Shown: positions 1 to 7,447 of the stretch, in pieces | How positions within the stretch are numbered: the first letter of the stretch is position 1 | How the letters are laid out: each line of letters starts with the position of its first letter | Origin: an uncultured Verrucomicrobiales bacterium | GTDB taxonomy: Bacteria > Verrucomicrobiota > Verrucomicrobiia > Verrucomicrobiales > Akkermansiaceae | Length of the DNA stretch: 9,262 nt | Assembly (NCBI GenBank): GCA_937969125.1 | Contig: CALBVA010000195.1 | Coordinates: 1 to 9,262 of the forward strand | Direction of reading: 5' to 3' | Notes under the pieces: model-generated | What the model saw: only the letters and a program-made list of their open reading frames with translations | Told to the model about the DNA's origin: nothing | The model's database searches: none | Translations under genes and position numbers: made by a program

Positions 1-15
1 GAGCTTCCGGAGTAA
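1..15 (+). CDS. possible 3' end of an upstream plus-strand gene
   Basis: Reading frame 1 gives four codons (Glu-Leu-Pro-Glu) and then TAA at 13-15. A rho-independent terminator oriented for plus-strand transcription follows 25 bases later, which is the expected position after the end of a gene. Four codons cannot identify a product, and a stop codon in one frame can occur by chance, so the call depends mostly on the terminator next to it. Confidence 0.3.
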   Translation, partial: ELPE

Positions 16-40
16 TCCGGTTCAACAGAAAATATTCCTA

Positions 41-74
41 AGCCCCGCTCCGCATTCGCGAAGCGGGGCTTTTT
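41..74 (+). terminator. rho-independent terminator
   Basis: A 9-bp perfect GC-rich stem (AGCCCCGCT at 41-49 with AGCGGGGCT at 62-70) can extend inward past one mismatch by three more pairs (51-53 with 58-60) to a 4-nt loop. A run of five T (70-74) follows directly on the plus strand, so it most likely ends a plus-strand transcript entering from the left. It also lies 28 bases past the stop codon of the minus-strand propeller gene. Read on that strand the stem is followed by a weaker A/T-rich stretch, so it may act in both directions. Confidence 0.85.
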
Positions 75-101
75 AAGTAGGCTGTTGCTTCCTCTCGAGC
101 C

Positions 102-1547
102 TTATTTCGGAATCTCATTGAGGGTGTAATAGACATCCGGATGCCAGAGTTTCTGTCCGGATGCCGATTTCACGCCCTTCAGCTTAAAGTGGTGCACGTG
201 GCCCTGCACGCGTCCAGAGACTTTCAGATGGATCGATTTTTTATCAGCCGCCACCGTGATGGCCTCGATCTTTGGGGTGACCTTATCCACCTCCGGGCTG
301 CCGTAGCTGCTCTGGTAGATGTAGGTCCAGGCGCGGACTTCATAGTTGGCGAGGTTACGGGCTGATGACTCATCCAGTGGCTCGGTGAAGCTGATCGTAA
401 AGCCGTTCGGTTTCGCGTGCATCTCGTGCATCTCAAAAGGAGTTTTTCCGGTCCAACGGACACGCTCGAAGTTGAATTTCTTACCTCCGCGCGCTGCCCA
501 GCCTCGGTTCGTTCCACCGACAAAAAGGGTGGCGTCCTCGCCCATGCGGACGGGTACGGTTCCGCAGCGGAAATCTTCCAGGAACTTCCAGACCGCACCT
601 TGATAGAGGCCGTTGACCTTTTCCATATAGACTCGCTGGACCTGTGAGTGGGTCTGCTCGCCGACTAGGACCTGATTCTGAAAGGGGCCGAATTTGCCAC
701 CGGTGGAGTCATAAATGACGGCCGTTGGCGAGTTGCCGACCTTGCCGTGTGGGAAGACGACCGCAGGCGGGATGATGCGAGGATCTTTTTTCCGTTCGAT
801 CTCCATGCGCGATCCACTCTGTGGCTTTGGCGGCTCCTCAAGACCGGCGAGGGTGTGATACTTGTTACCGGTGGGATTGCCCATGAATCCTCCAGGCTTC
901 AGCCACTTTAGCGAGGACGATCCGTTCCAGAGTCCTTGATTGTCGGTGTAGAAGCAGTCGCCGGCGGCATTGAAACCAATCCCTCCGGGAGAGCGAATGC
1001 CGGGACAGGTTGGGATCGCCTTGCCATCCAATCCGTAGCGATAGCACCAGCCGCGCCAGGGTGATTTGTCACTCGCGCCACCGCTGCCGGTGAGACAATG
1101 CACAACCCAGACGTTGCCTTCTTTATCAGGATCGGATCCAAAGTTGTATTCGTGATAGTTCCCATCGATCCCCCAGTGCTGGGTGACGGTTTCGAATTTA
1201 TCAGCCCGGCCATCGCCATCGGTATCGGTGAGCTTGGTGATTTCTGGGCGTTGGGTGAGGTAGAGGGAGCCCTCCTTATAAAACATCCCCAGCGGTTCGT
1301 GCAGACCACGTGCGAAAAGGGTCCACTTTACCTTCGAGAGATCGTCCTCGTAGGCTCCTTCGCAGATCCAGACCTCGCCGCGACGCGAGGAGACCGCGAC
1401 CTTTTTGTCGGGCATGATGGCAATGGAACCCAGCTCGAGGACTTCGCCCTCGGGCATCGGGATCTCTTCCCGATGATAAAATTCCTTCTGCTGTTGGTCG
1501 GCGAGGAGTGGAAGGGTAAGGAGGGAGAGGAGGATAAAAGTTTTCAT
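102..1547 (-). CDS. secreted PVC-type propeller protein, sorbosone-dehydrogenase-like
   Basis: A 481-residue exported protein resembling the soluble glucose/sorbosone-dehydrogenase-like beta-propellers common in Planctomycetes and Verrucomicrobia, often annotated as membrane-bound dehydrogenase domain or DUF7133-like. A short signal peptide is visible (Lys2, hydrophobic 4-14, likely cleavage near LLA-DQ at 16). Propeller blades appear to span roughly 35-360, with turns such as GLHEPLGM (81-88) and SPGGIGFNAAGD (186-197). An Asp-rich loop DTDGDGRAD (108-116) looks calcium-binding. Residues 378-478 form a beta-rich C-terminal domain ending in a YYTLNEIP-type tail often seen in this family. Six cysteines follow the leader and there is no CXXCH haem motif, so electrons would have to pass to a partner. 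That partner is probably the cytochrome encoded 32 bp upstream in the same direction. Substrate unknown; a sugar or polyol is inferred from the family. No Shine-Dalgarno is visible; the ATG is chosen because it begins a good signal peptide. Confidence 0.8.
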   Translation of the reverse strand: MKTFILLSLLTLPLLADQQQKEFYHREEIPMPEGEVLELGSIAIMPDKKVAVSSRRGEVWICEGAYEDDLSKVKWTLFARGLHEPLGMFYKEGSLYLTQRPEITKLTDTDGDGRADKFETVTQHWGIDGNYHEYNFGSDPDKEGNVWVVHCLTGSGGASDKSPWRGWCYRYGLDGKAIPTCPGIRSPGGIGFNAAGDCFYTDNQGLWNGSSSLKWLKPGGFMGNPTGNKYHTLAGLEEPPKPQSGSRMEIERKKDPRIIPPAVVFPHGKVGNSPTAVIYDSTGGKFGPFQNQVLVGEQTHSQVQRVYMEKVNGLYQGAVWKFLEDFRCGTVPVRMGEDATLFVGGTNRGWAARGGKKFNFERVRWTGKTPFEMHEMHAKPNGFTISFTEPLDESSARNLANYEVRAWTYIYQSSYGSPEVDKVTPKIEAITVAADKKSIHLKVSGRVQGHVHHFKLKGVKSASGQKLWHPDVYYTLNEIPK

Positions 1548-1579
1548 ACGTGGATGTGAGTGAAGCCTGTGTCCGAAGG

Positions 1580-3136
1580 TTACTTCCAGGTGTAGCTGAT
1601 CTTGATTTCGTGTTTACCTGGAGCAAGTGGCACGGGGATGAGGACCTCATTCTCTCTGAGGAATGGCGGACTTCCGGATGCGGTGACATTGACCAGAAGC
1701 TCCTGATCGAAGGTGAAAATACGCTCTCCGGTGGTCGCGATCGGTCCGCCACTCAGCGCGCGGAAGTAGAGCTGCTTCTCAGGCATTCCGGGGGAGGGGA
1801 CCTCGATCACGATGGTGCGGTGGAAGCCTTCCGATGACGGCAGCGGAGTGTCAGTCATTTTGAGCGGGCCGAATCGATAGTGGAAGGTCGGTTGCTGCTG
1901 TTTATCGAGTTCGTATCCTTTGAAGAGCGGTTTCAGCTTGTCATCCACTTTCTTCGGCCAAGCCGTCGTCTGGCTCTCTAGGATGGCGAAGGGAATCCCG
2001 CGATTGATCCCCATGATGCGTTCTCCGCCCGGAGCTTCAAAGCCCTGGCCACGACCGGTCCAATGACGACCCGCATCCATGAATTTCCCCTTCCAGAGAA
2101 GATCGAGACTCATCGAGTCCGCGCTGAAGGCGAGATTCACTCCCTCCGAATATCCCACCCCGATGCCTCGCGGATCGGTGCCTGCGATGAAATTCCGGTA
2201 GATGATCGCTTCGCCCGCCGGAGGTAGGTAGGGTATGGTGGGGGAAGATTTCTTCTTCTGCTTCTGCTCGGAGAGATACTGTTTCCGCAGGCCGGGACCT
2301 TCCCAGGCCAGCGAAATCGCCTCATGTCCGGTATATTCGAAATACTCGATCTTGATTTCGTTCCGGCCCTTCTTGAGATTGAGGCTTTTCTTCGTCGGTT
2401 TTCCGGCAGGCCCCACCCGATCGCGGCGGATCAATTCCTTCCCATTGACCGAGAGCGCACCGCCGTCGTCGGTATCGAGATAGAAGTTGTAGCGTCCGTT
2501 GAAAGGGGCATCGAGCCAACCGGTCCACGTCATGCCATAAAAGTCTCTCTTATCGTTTTTCAAGGCCGCCTGATTCAGCGAAATGAAGCCACCCTTTTCC
2601 TCCTCGGCATTGACCGGCTTTGAAGCGCGGAGCTGGGCCAGCCTCTTAAACTTCCCGTGATGGGTGTAGGAGAGGAGGTCATTGAGAGGTCCGATTTTCT
2701 TAGGGAGAGGATATTTTTTGAGGAGTTCATTGGCCTGCCACATTCCTTTTTGATTGGCGGAGGCCTTTCTCGCTGCGGCGACATCCGCCTTCGTGATCTC
2801 GGATTCCTTGTTTCCCCAGGCCGAGCGAACGTAGCTGATGATCCCTGCGATTTGCTCATCCTGCAGTGCGGCTCCCTGCGGAGGCATTACGAGATTATAA
2901 TCCTTTCCGGCCACCTTGATCTTTCCCTGAAGGCCGTGAAGGACCACCTGAATTGCGCGATTCGCGTCACCTTTGACCCATTCGCTGTTCGCCAGGGCGG
3001 GGAATTGTCCGTTGTTGGTGCCCTTGCCGTCAGGCGCATGGCATGCCGCACAGTAAAGTTCATAAGGGGCTTTGCCCGGATGGGCGGCGGAGAGAAAAGA
3101 TGCGCTGAGGGCAGTCGCGGCAAGGAATAACTTCAT
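1580..3136 (-). CDS. secreted c-type cytochrome with PA14-like domain
   Basis: A 518-residue exported haem protein. The signal peptide is residues 1-18 (hydrophobic 3-17, ASFLSAA then HPG). A class I cytochrome c domain covers about 22-107: CAACH at 29-33 binds haem covalently, Met84 in LVMPP is the likely distal ligand, and the final helix is 93-106. A PA14-like beta-barrel follows (about 155-285), with FNGRYNFYLDTDDGGALSVNG at its centre; PA14 domains commonly bind carbohydrate. A Lys-rich linker (291-296) leads to a C-terminal beta domain (about 305-518) resembling the DUF6797-type region fused to PVC cytochromes. Likely role: periplasmic electron acceptor for the propeller protein encoded 32 bp downstream. 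No Shine-Dalgarno is visible at the ATG. The frame stays open upstream to the CotH stop but has no NTG start, so the start is well constrained. Domain names beyond cytochrome c and PA14 come from memory of the family. Confidence 0.85.
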   Translation of the reverse strand: MKLFLAATALSASFLSAAHPGKAPYELYCAACHAPDGKGTNNGQFPALANSEWVKGDANRAIQVVLHGLQGKIKVAGKDYNLVMPPQGAALQDEQIAGIISYVRSAWGNKESEITKADVAAARKASANQKGMWQANELLKKYPLPKKIGPLNDLLSYTHHGKFKRLAQLRASKPVNAEEEKGGFISLNQAALKNDKRDFYGMTWTGWLDAPFNGRYNFYLDTDDGGALSVNGKELIRRDRVGPAGKPTKKSLNLKKGRNEIKIEYFEYTGHEAISLAWEGPGLRKQYLSEQKQKKKSSPTIPYLPPAGEAIIYRNFIAGTDPRGIGVGYSEGVNLAFSADSMSLDLLWKGKFMDAGRHWTGRGQGFEAPGGERIMGINRGIPFAILESQTTAWPKKVDDKLKPLFKGYELDKQQQPTFHYRFGPLKMTDTPLPSSEGFHRTIVIEVPSPGMPEKQLYFRALSGGPIATTGERIFTFDQELLVNVTASGSPPFLRENEVLIPVPLAPGKHEIKISYTWK

Positions 3137-3210
3137 GTGTGTGTCTGCCAGATACGTTTTGAAGACACCGTGTCTCGCAGAAAATCTTCGATCAATGCCT
3201 CCTTGCCCAT
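3133..3210 (-). CDS. possible 25-codon leader ORF before the cytochrome gene
   Basis: An ATG at 3210-3208 opens a 25-codon frame (MGKEALIEDFLRD, then TVSSKRIWQTHT) whose TGA overlaps the ATG of the cytochrome gene as ATGA, an arrangement typical of translational coupling. A strong AAGGAGG lies inside the ORF, not before its ATG, and an alternative TTG at 3195 sits only 2 nt after it, which is too close. The peptide resembles nothing I recognise. It could equally be chance in an 81-bp gap. Confidence 0.2.
   Translation of the reverse strand: MGKEALIEDFLRDTVSSKRIWQTHT
3163..3175. promoter_or_regulatory. 13-nt dyad upstream of cytochrome gene, candidate operator
   Basis: AGACACCGTGTCT is a perfect inverted repeat with 6-bp arms around one central base. 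It lies in the 81-bp gap between the CotH stop and the cytochrome start, centred about 33 bp before the ATG. Its compact form suits a dimeric repressor site better than a terminator: the loop would be too small and no T-run follows on the minus strand. No regulator can be assigned. Confidence 0.35.
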
Positions 3211-3217
3211 GTTGGAA

Positions 3218-6082
3218 TTACTCCGCGAGCACCATCCGCAGCCGGTAAAAGCGCGGTGCCGTCCCCACCGGTTCAGTGAAGACATACCGATCCTTGGTGA
3301 GGCCTGAGCTTTCCAGAAGTGCCGTCATATCAGTCCACGCCCCCTGGAGATCTTCCGACCACTGAAGCTGGAAGGTCAGATCAGCCATGCGGGAGTTCTG
3401 CTGGTATCGGTAAGTCACCGTTCCTTCTTCATCCGTCCGAAGTCCGAAGATCGAGGGACCTTCCGCAGCCAGCGGATCGGTGAGAAGGGCATATTCCATC
3501 AGATTGATTCTCCCGTCTCCGTCCGGATCGGCAGTCGTAGCAGCATCCATCCCACCCGCGGGGAACCAAGTGGCGGTCCAGCTGGCATAGCTCAGCACTC
3601 CGGTCTCCGGAGTTCCGTCTGTTTCTGCACTGGCCATCCATCCGGCCATCAGATTCCATTGATCGAGCGCCGCTGTCGCATCCACCATCTCGATACTTGG
3701 TCCCGTGCCATCGGCTGCGGGATACCAATCATCCAAGTAGGTGAAGGTCTGAATGACTTGCCCCAGATGGGTCGCAAGCTGGATCGTCTCGCCGCCATTG
3801 CTCAACTTCCCTCCGTATCCGCCCAGAACCACCGCGTCGGTGGAAAAGCCGTGCCGCTCTGCGAAACCGGCGGGATTGTTGGCAATGATCAGCGTCTTTC
3901 CTGCTACGAGAATCGTTCCCATGGGAATGACAAAATCCACACCATCGGTGAATTGGTATCCGCTCACGTCCAGTGAGTCGGTCCCGATGTTCTTCAGCTC
4001 GATGAATTCGAAGTCGTCATTGTTATCAAACCCCGCCGTCACCTCCGCTACTGTCGGATCGGCGGGATTGAAATGAAGCTCGCTTACCCTAAGGGTTGGG
4101 ATCTCTGGCGGCAGGAAGGTCAGCTCGACCAATGCACTCCACTCATCGTTATTGAAGCGGCGCGCCTTCACCAGAACCCCGTCGGTGATTGGGATGGGTG
4201 AAGTGAAGAGCTGGCCGTCACCATTGATGGGGTCCTCACCATTCAGGGTGTAGAAAATATCGCCGATATTGCCGAAGATCGGAAACTCGAAGGTTAGCAA
4301 AAAGCCCGGGGTGATCACCCCACCGCTGCTCTCCGGAATCGGCACCGGTACTGGTGTGGTGGGGAAGTATCCCTCAGCCCGTAGGGAGTCGATCAATTGC
4401 TGGGCACGTCCGGGAATGAGAGCCTTGATCTCATTGACCGCTGGCGTCCAGTGAGTATCCCGTGTGAAGGTCGGCTCTCCCAGCTCCTCCAACGTGTCGC
4501 CCCAGCGGGCTGATTCCGAAATCACCGCCCCGGAAATGTAATCTGTGATCGCGGTGTATCGGGCCAGGACCTTCGCGTCCGTCATCGGACCGTCATTGAA
4601 AAAATGTCGCTGCGCCCGATCTCCGAGACGGCGGATAAACTCCGGACTCTCCTTCACCGAGTTGAAGATCTGTGCGATCGCCGGTCCGGAGAATTTCGAG
4701 CTCCCGGACTTAAAGTTGCTGCTGACCTGAGCGTCAAAATCCGTCCCGCCATTGCGGGGAAGATTCCAGCTCCACTCGCCATCCCAAGCGAAAAATTTCA
4801 TCGGCAGGGTCGGGCTCTCTGCACTCGCATTCCGGTTCGCCCCATACCAGTTGTTGGAAGGCCAGTCGGAGGTATTGGAATACCAGTGGACGAGGAGGTA
4901 ATCGATGAAGTTGTCGATATCGAGATACTCCTTCATCTCCTCGTAGTTGGCAGGATTAGCCATGTTCTTGTTTTTCAATTCCCCCTTCAGATAATTGTAG
5001 CGCTCATTGTTTCCACTGAGCTCTCCACCATGGGTTACCACGAACCAGTCATCCTCCGGCCCGCCGTAATAGTCTGCTGTGAAAAAGCGATCCGCCCGCT
5101 CCACCGGATTATAAAGGCCCCAATAGAGCCCGTTGATGTAGAGGTGGACAAAGGCTCCGTGCTTTCCGTCTCCGGAGATCGCCAACTGGTTCTGCCGTTG
5201 CAGCTCATCGATGGCAAAGGTCGTCTTTTCCTTGCTGAAAATGCGTGACCATGCCCGATTGTTTCCCGCTCGCAGGATGATGCGGTCCAGATTATTCGTC
5301 GGCACCGTTTCCTGATAGGGGACATTACGAAAGAGATCCGTTTTCCACTTCGCGTCGCCATATTCAGCCCGGAAGTTCAGCCGCAGGGAGCGTTTCATTC
5401 GGAGATGCGAATGGGACTCAATCCCCGCCACCGTGCGCTCGTTTTTTGTAGGGTCGTCAGCGTATAGCAGTTCTATTGAGACCACCTTCTCGTCATCACC
5501 ATCATAGTAGCCATCATTGCCGAAAAAATCATGATTGGGTCCTACGATGGACATTGAGGGAATGGCTTTCAGTCCGTCAATAATCGACATGGCATAGGCC
5601 GGGTCCTGAGTTACCACCGGATCCATCCCGTAGCCCATCACAGCCCGATTACTCTGCGCTCCGCCGAGCCAGTATTCCGTCGTCGGTAATCCGAACGGGC
5701 TCTCCGGCTGGTTCACCACATCTGTCGGGAAGATGTAGGTGACTGTGTCGATATTTGTTGGCTCCAGTCCCTCTTTATAAGCGAAAGCCCGGAGGATCGT
5801 GGTCCCATTGATGCTAATAGGTCCGCTGTAGGGGATACCGGAGGTTTCGGTCGGAGCATTTCCGTTGGTCGTATAGACAATCGTCGCCCCCTCCGTTGCA
5901 GTGGTGATTTCCAGATCGAAGGGTGCTTCATAGATCCCACGCTTCTGGCTGAAGACCGTATCGGCAGTCTGAGTTGGCGGAGGATCGCTCTGCCCGAAGC
6001 CCTTGGCGATGAACAGGGCCGCTAAAACCCCGTAAAATAAAGTCGGGAGCAGATTCGAGGAAAAGCGGGGTGAAGTAGGCAT
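3218..6082 (-). CDS. secreted CotH kinase family protein with chitobiase-like and lamin-tail domains
   Basis: A 954-residue exported multidomain protein. The start fits a signal peptide (hydrophobic 11-30, FGQ-SD near 31) and is preceded by GAGGGGAA, a plausible ribosome site. Domains in order: a chitobiase/HYD C-terminal-like beta sandwich at 41-118 (IVYTTNGNAPT); a CotH kinase core at about 195-570, with ILRAGNNRAW (269-278), GLYWGLYNPVERAD (318-331) and the metal/catalytic-type AWDGEWS motif (432-438, Asp434); a second short chitobiase-like unit at about 587-655 (IFYTLNGEDP); a lamin-tail domain at about 661-780 (LRVSELHFNP, FEFIELKN); and a calcium-loop motif DPDGDGRINLMEYA (852-865) followed by a C-terminal beta domain common in verrucomicrobial exported proteins. 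CotH of Bacillus is a protein kinase of spore coat; in PVC bacteria the substrates are unknown, and a cell-surface or matrix role is inferred. No PEP-CTERM or LPXTG sorting signal is seen at the C-terminus. The 81-bp gap to the cytochrome gene has no terminator, so read-through is possible. Confidence 0.88.
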   Translation of the reverse strand: MPTSPRFSSNLLPTLFYGVLAALFIAKGFGQSDPPPTQTADTVFSQKRGIYEAPFDLEITTATEGATIVYTTNGNAPTETSGIPYSGPISINGTTILRAFAYKEGLEPTNIDTVTYIFPTDVVNQPESPFGLPTTEYWLGGAQSNRAVMGYGMDPVVTQDPAYAMSIIDGLKAIPSMSIVGPNHDFFGNDGYYDGDDEKVVSIELLYADDPTKNERTVAGIESHSHLRMKRSLRLNFRAEYGDAKWKTDLFRNVPYQETVPTNNLDRIILRAGNNRAWSRIFSKEKTTFAIDELQRQNQLAISGDGKHGAFVHLYINGLYWGLYNPVERADRFFTADYYGGPEDDWFVVTHGGELSGNNERYNYLKGELKNKNMANPANYEEMKEYLDIDNFIDYLLVHWYSNTSDWPSNNWYGANRNASAESPTLPMKFFAWDGEWSWNLPRNGGTDFDAQVSSNFKSGSSKFSGPAIAQIFNSVKESPEFIRRLGDRAQRHFFNDGPMTDAKVLARYTAITDYISGAVISESARWGDTLEELGEPTFTRDTHWTPAVNEIKALIPGRAQQLIDSLRAEGYFPTTPVPVPIPESSGGVITPGFLLTFEFPIFGNIGDIFYTLNGEDPINGDGQLFTSPIPITDGVLVKARRFNNDEWSALVELTFLPPEIPTLRVSELHFNPADPTVAEVTAGFDNNDDFEFIELKNIGTDSLDVSGYQFTDGVDFVIPMGTILVAGKTLIIANNPAGFAERHGFSTDAVVLGGYGGKLSNGGETIQLATHLGQVIQTFTYLDDWYPAADGTGPSIEMVDATAALDQWNLMAGWMASAETDGTPETGVLSYASWTATWFPAGGMDAATTADPDGDGRINLMEYALLTDPLAAEGPSIFGLRTDEEGTVTYRYQQNSRMADLTFQLQWSEDLQGAWTDMTALLESSGLTKDRYVFTEPVGTAPRFYRLRMVLAE

Positions 6083-6166
6083 TTCCCCTCAAATCTAGGC
6101 TGAGGAAGCCCGAAAAACCATTATTTTCACCCACTGTTAGAGGTGATTCGGTAAATTATTGTTTTC

Positions 6167-6199
6167 GCTCTCCGAAATTTATGACTTTCCACGGAGAGC
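6167..6199. promoter_or_regulatory. 8-bp perfect inverted repeat in the divergent promoter region
   Basis: GCTCTCCG (6167-6174) and CGGAGAGC (6192-6199) are perfect reverse complements separated by 17 A/T-rich bases. The site lies between the divergent CotH (minus) and desaturase (plus) genes, 85 bp beyond the CotH start and 94 bp before the desaturase ATG. A regulator binding here could affect both promoters. A -35-like TTGTTT (6159-6164) overlaps its left side, but its spacing to a TATGAC (6180-6185) is short, so I do not call a promoter. Confidence 0.4.
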
Positions 6200-6210
6200 A
6201 TGCAGAGTAG

Positions 6211-6237
6211 GGTCTCGCCCAGCCGGAGGGCGCGACC
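6211..6237 (+). promoter_or_regulatory. GC-rich hairpin in desaturase 5' leader
   Basis: GGTCTCGCCC (6211-6220) pairs with GGGCGCGACC (6228-6237) with one mismatch around a 7-nt loop. No T-run follows, so it is not a normal terminator. It lies 55 bases before the chosen desaturase ATG and would be part of the untranslated leader. It may be an RNA structure affecting expression or a REP-like element. The farther in-frame ATG at 6200 would make this hairpin coding, one reason to prefer the later start. Confidence 0.35.
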
Positions 6238-6292
6238 TCACACGAATCAGGTCTCGTTCCTGCACCACCGACTCAACCGCCAAAACCTACCT

Positions 6293-7408
6293 ATGACTAA
6301 AAACATCCCCATGCATCGGGTGAACTGGGTCAATACCTCGTTTCTCTTTGTCATCACCACTCTCGGCATCATCGGTGCCCCTGTTTTTCTTTATCACTTC
6401 GACGCCAACTGGATCATCTGGTCCCTCTTCGCCTTCTACATGATCGCGACCGGCCTGAGCATCACGCTCGGCTATCACCGTCTTTTCTCACACCTTTCCT
6501 TTAAGGCGAAGTGGCCCGTGCGCCTCTTTACCCTCGTTTTTGGTGCCTGTGCTTTTGAAAATACCGTCCTTAACTGGGCTTCGGACCACCGTCGCCACCA
6601 TAAGCATACCGACCATGATGAAGACCCCTACGACATCTCGAAGGGCTTCTTTTGGGCACACATCGGCTGGATTCTCTTCAAGCTGAATGCTCCCCAGCCC
6701 ATGGATAACGTCAAAGACCTTCAGAAGGACAAGCTCGTCCGCTTCCAGGAAAAATACTACCTCCCACTGGCCTTCGGTGTCGGCTTTGGATTGCCTGCTC
6801 TTATCGGCTACCTCACCGCCGGTGCCGTCGGTGCCTGGGCCGGATTCTTCGTTGTCGGAGCCATGCGCGTCGTCCTCGTCCAGCAATCTACTTTTTTCAT
6901 TAACTCCCTCTGCCACACCATTGGTAAGCAGCCCTACTCCACCCGCTGCAGTGCCCGTGACAGCTGGATCATGGCCCTCGTCACCTACGGCGAAGGCTAC
7001 CACAATTACCATCACGAGTTTCAGCACGACTACCGTAATGGCGTGAAGGCCTGGAACTTTGATCCCACCAAGTGGAGCATTCAGATCCTCCATAAACTCG
7101 GACTCGTCAGTCACCTTCGCACCGTTCCCACCAGCAAGATCGTGGCTGCGGAAATGAAGGAAGCCCAGCGTCGCGCCGAGGCCAAGCTGGCCGAACTCTC
7201 CGCCTCCGAGGGCTCCCTGTGCGAACACGCCCTGGCCAAAGTCAATGACCTCCTCGAGAAGCTGAAGGAGAATCTCAATGAATTTGAGAATTCTTTCTCC
7301 AAGCAGGTCGAAGCCTCCCGCTCTACCCTCAAGCGCTGGCGCAAGGAGACCAAGGCTCTCATTAGCGGACTCGGAGACCTCCGTCTCAAAGTCAGCCAGC
7401 CTGCCTAG
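6293..7408 (+). CDS. acyl-CoA/acyl-lipid Delta9-type fatty acid desaturase with helical C-terminal tail
   Basis: An integral-membrane di-iron desaturase that introduces a cis double bond, probably Delta9, into saturated acyl chains to keep membranes fluid. All three histidine boxes are present, numbered from the ATG at 6293: HRLFSH (62-67), HRRHH (99-103) and HNYHH (237-241). A further His in NSLCHTIG (204-211) is typical of the stearoyl-CoA desaturase family. Hydrophobic segments lie near 14-34, 40-60, 78-90, 155-175 and 178-195. The catalytic core ends near 280. The remaining ~90 residues are charged and helical, probably a coiled coil, and are not part of the usual enzyme. The 371-residue start at 6293 is preferred over an ATG at 6200, whose extra 31 residues are Arg/His-rich, resemble no desaturase N-terminus and cover a hairpin. 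No Shine-Dalgarno precedes either start. The CoA versus lipid-linked substrate cannot be decided from sequence alone. Confidence 0.92.
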   Translation: MTKNIPMHRVNWVNTSFLFVITTLGIIGAPVFLYHFDANWIIWSLFAFYMIATGLSITLGYHRLFSHLSFKAKWPVRLFTLVFGACAFENTVLNWASDHRRHHKHTDHDEDPYDISKGFFWAHIGWILFKLNAPQPMDNVKDLQKDKLVRFQEKYYLPLAFGVGFGLPALIGYLTAGAVGAWAGFFVVGAMRVVLVQQSTFFINSLCHTIGKQPYSTRCSARDSWIMALVTYGEGYHNYHHEFQHDYRNGVKAWNFDPTKWSIQILHKLGLVSHLRTVPTSKIVAAEMKEAQRRAEAKLAELSASEGSLCEHALAKVNDLLEKLKENLNEFENSFSKQVEASRSTLKRWRKETKALISGLGDLRLKVSQPA

Positions 7409-7447
7409 ATTCGGCTCTCATTGGGAACCTCCACCCCATCATCCAAA

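Noticed and set aside
2657..3130. 157-codon plus-strand frame over the cytochrome domain
   Set aside because: Antisense to the CXXCH cytochrome region, whose coding sense is certain.
4604..5248. 214-codon plus-strand frame inside the CotH gene
   Set aside because: Antisense to the conserved kinase core; the translation shows no motif and there is no promoter or ribosome site.
6200..6292. 31-residue N-terminal extension of the desaturase from an ATG at 6200
   Set aside because: The extension is Arg/His-rich, resembles no desaturase N-terminus, lacks a ribosome site and overlaps a hairpin and the edge of an inverted repeat.
6488..7228. 246-codon open frame on the minus strand across the desaturase
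   Set aside because: It lies fully antisense to a desaturase with three intact histidine boxes. The Gly/Val/Asp-rich composition is what reverse reading of a GC-biased gene gives, and no domain is recognisable.
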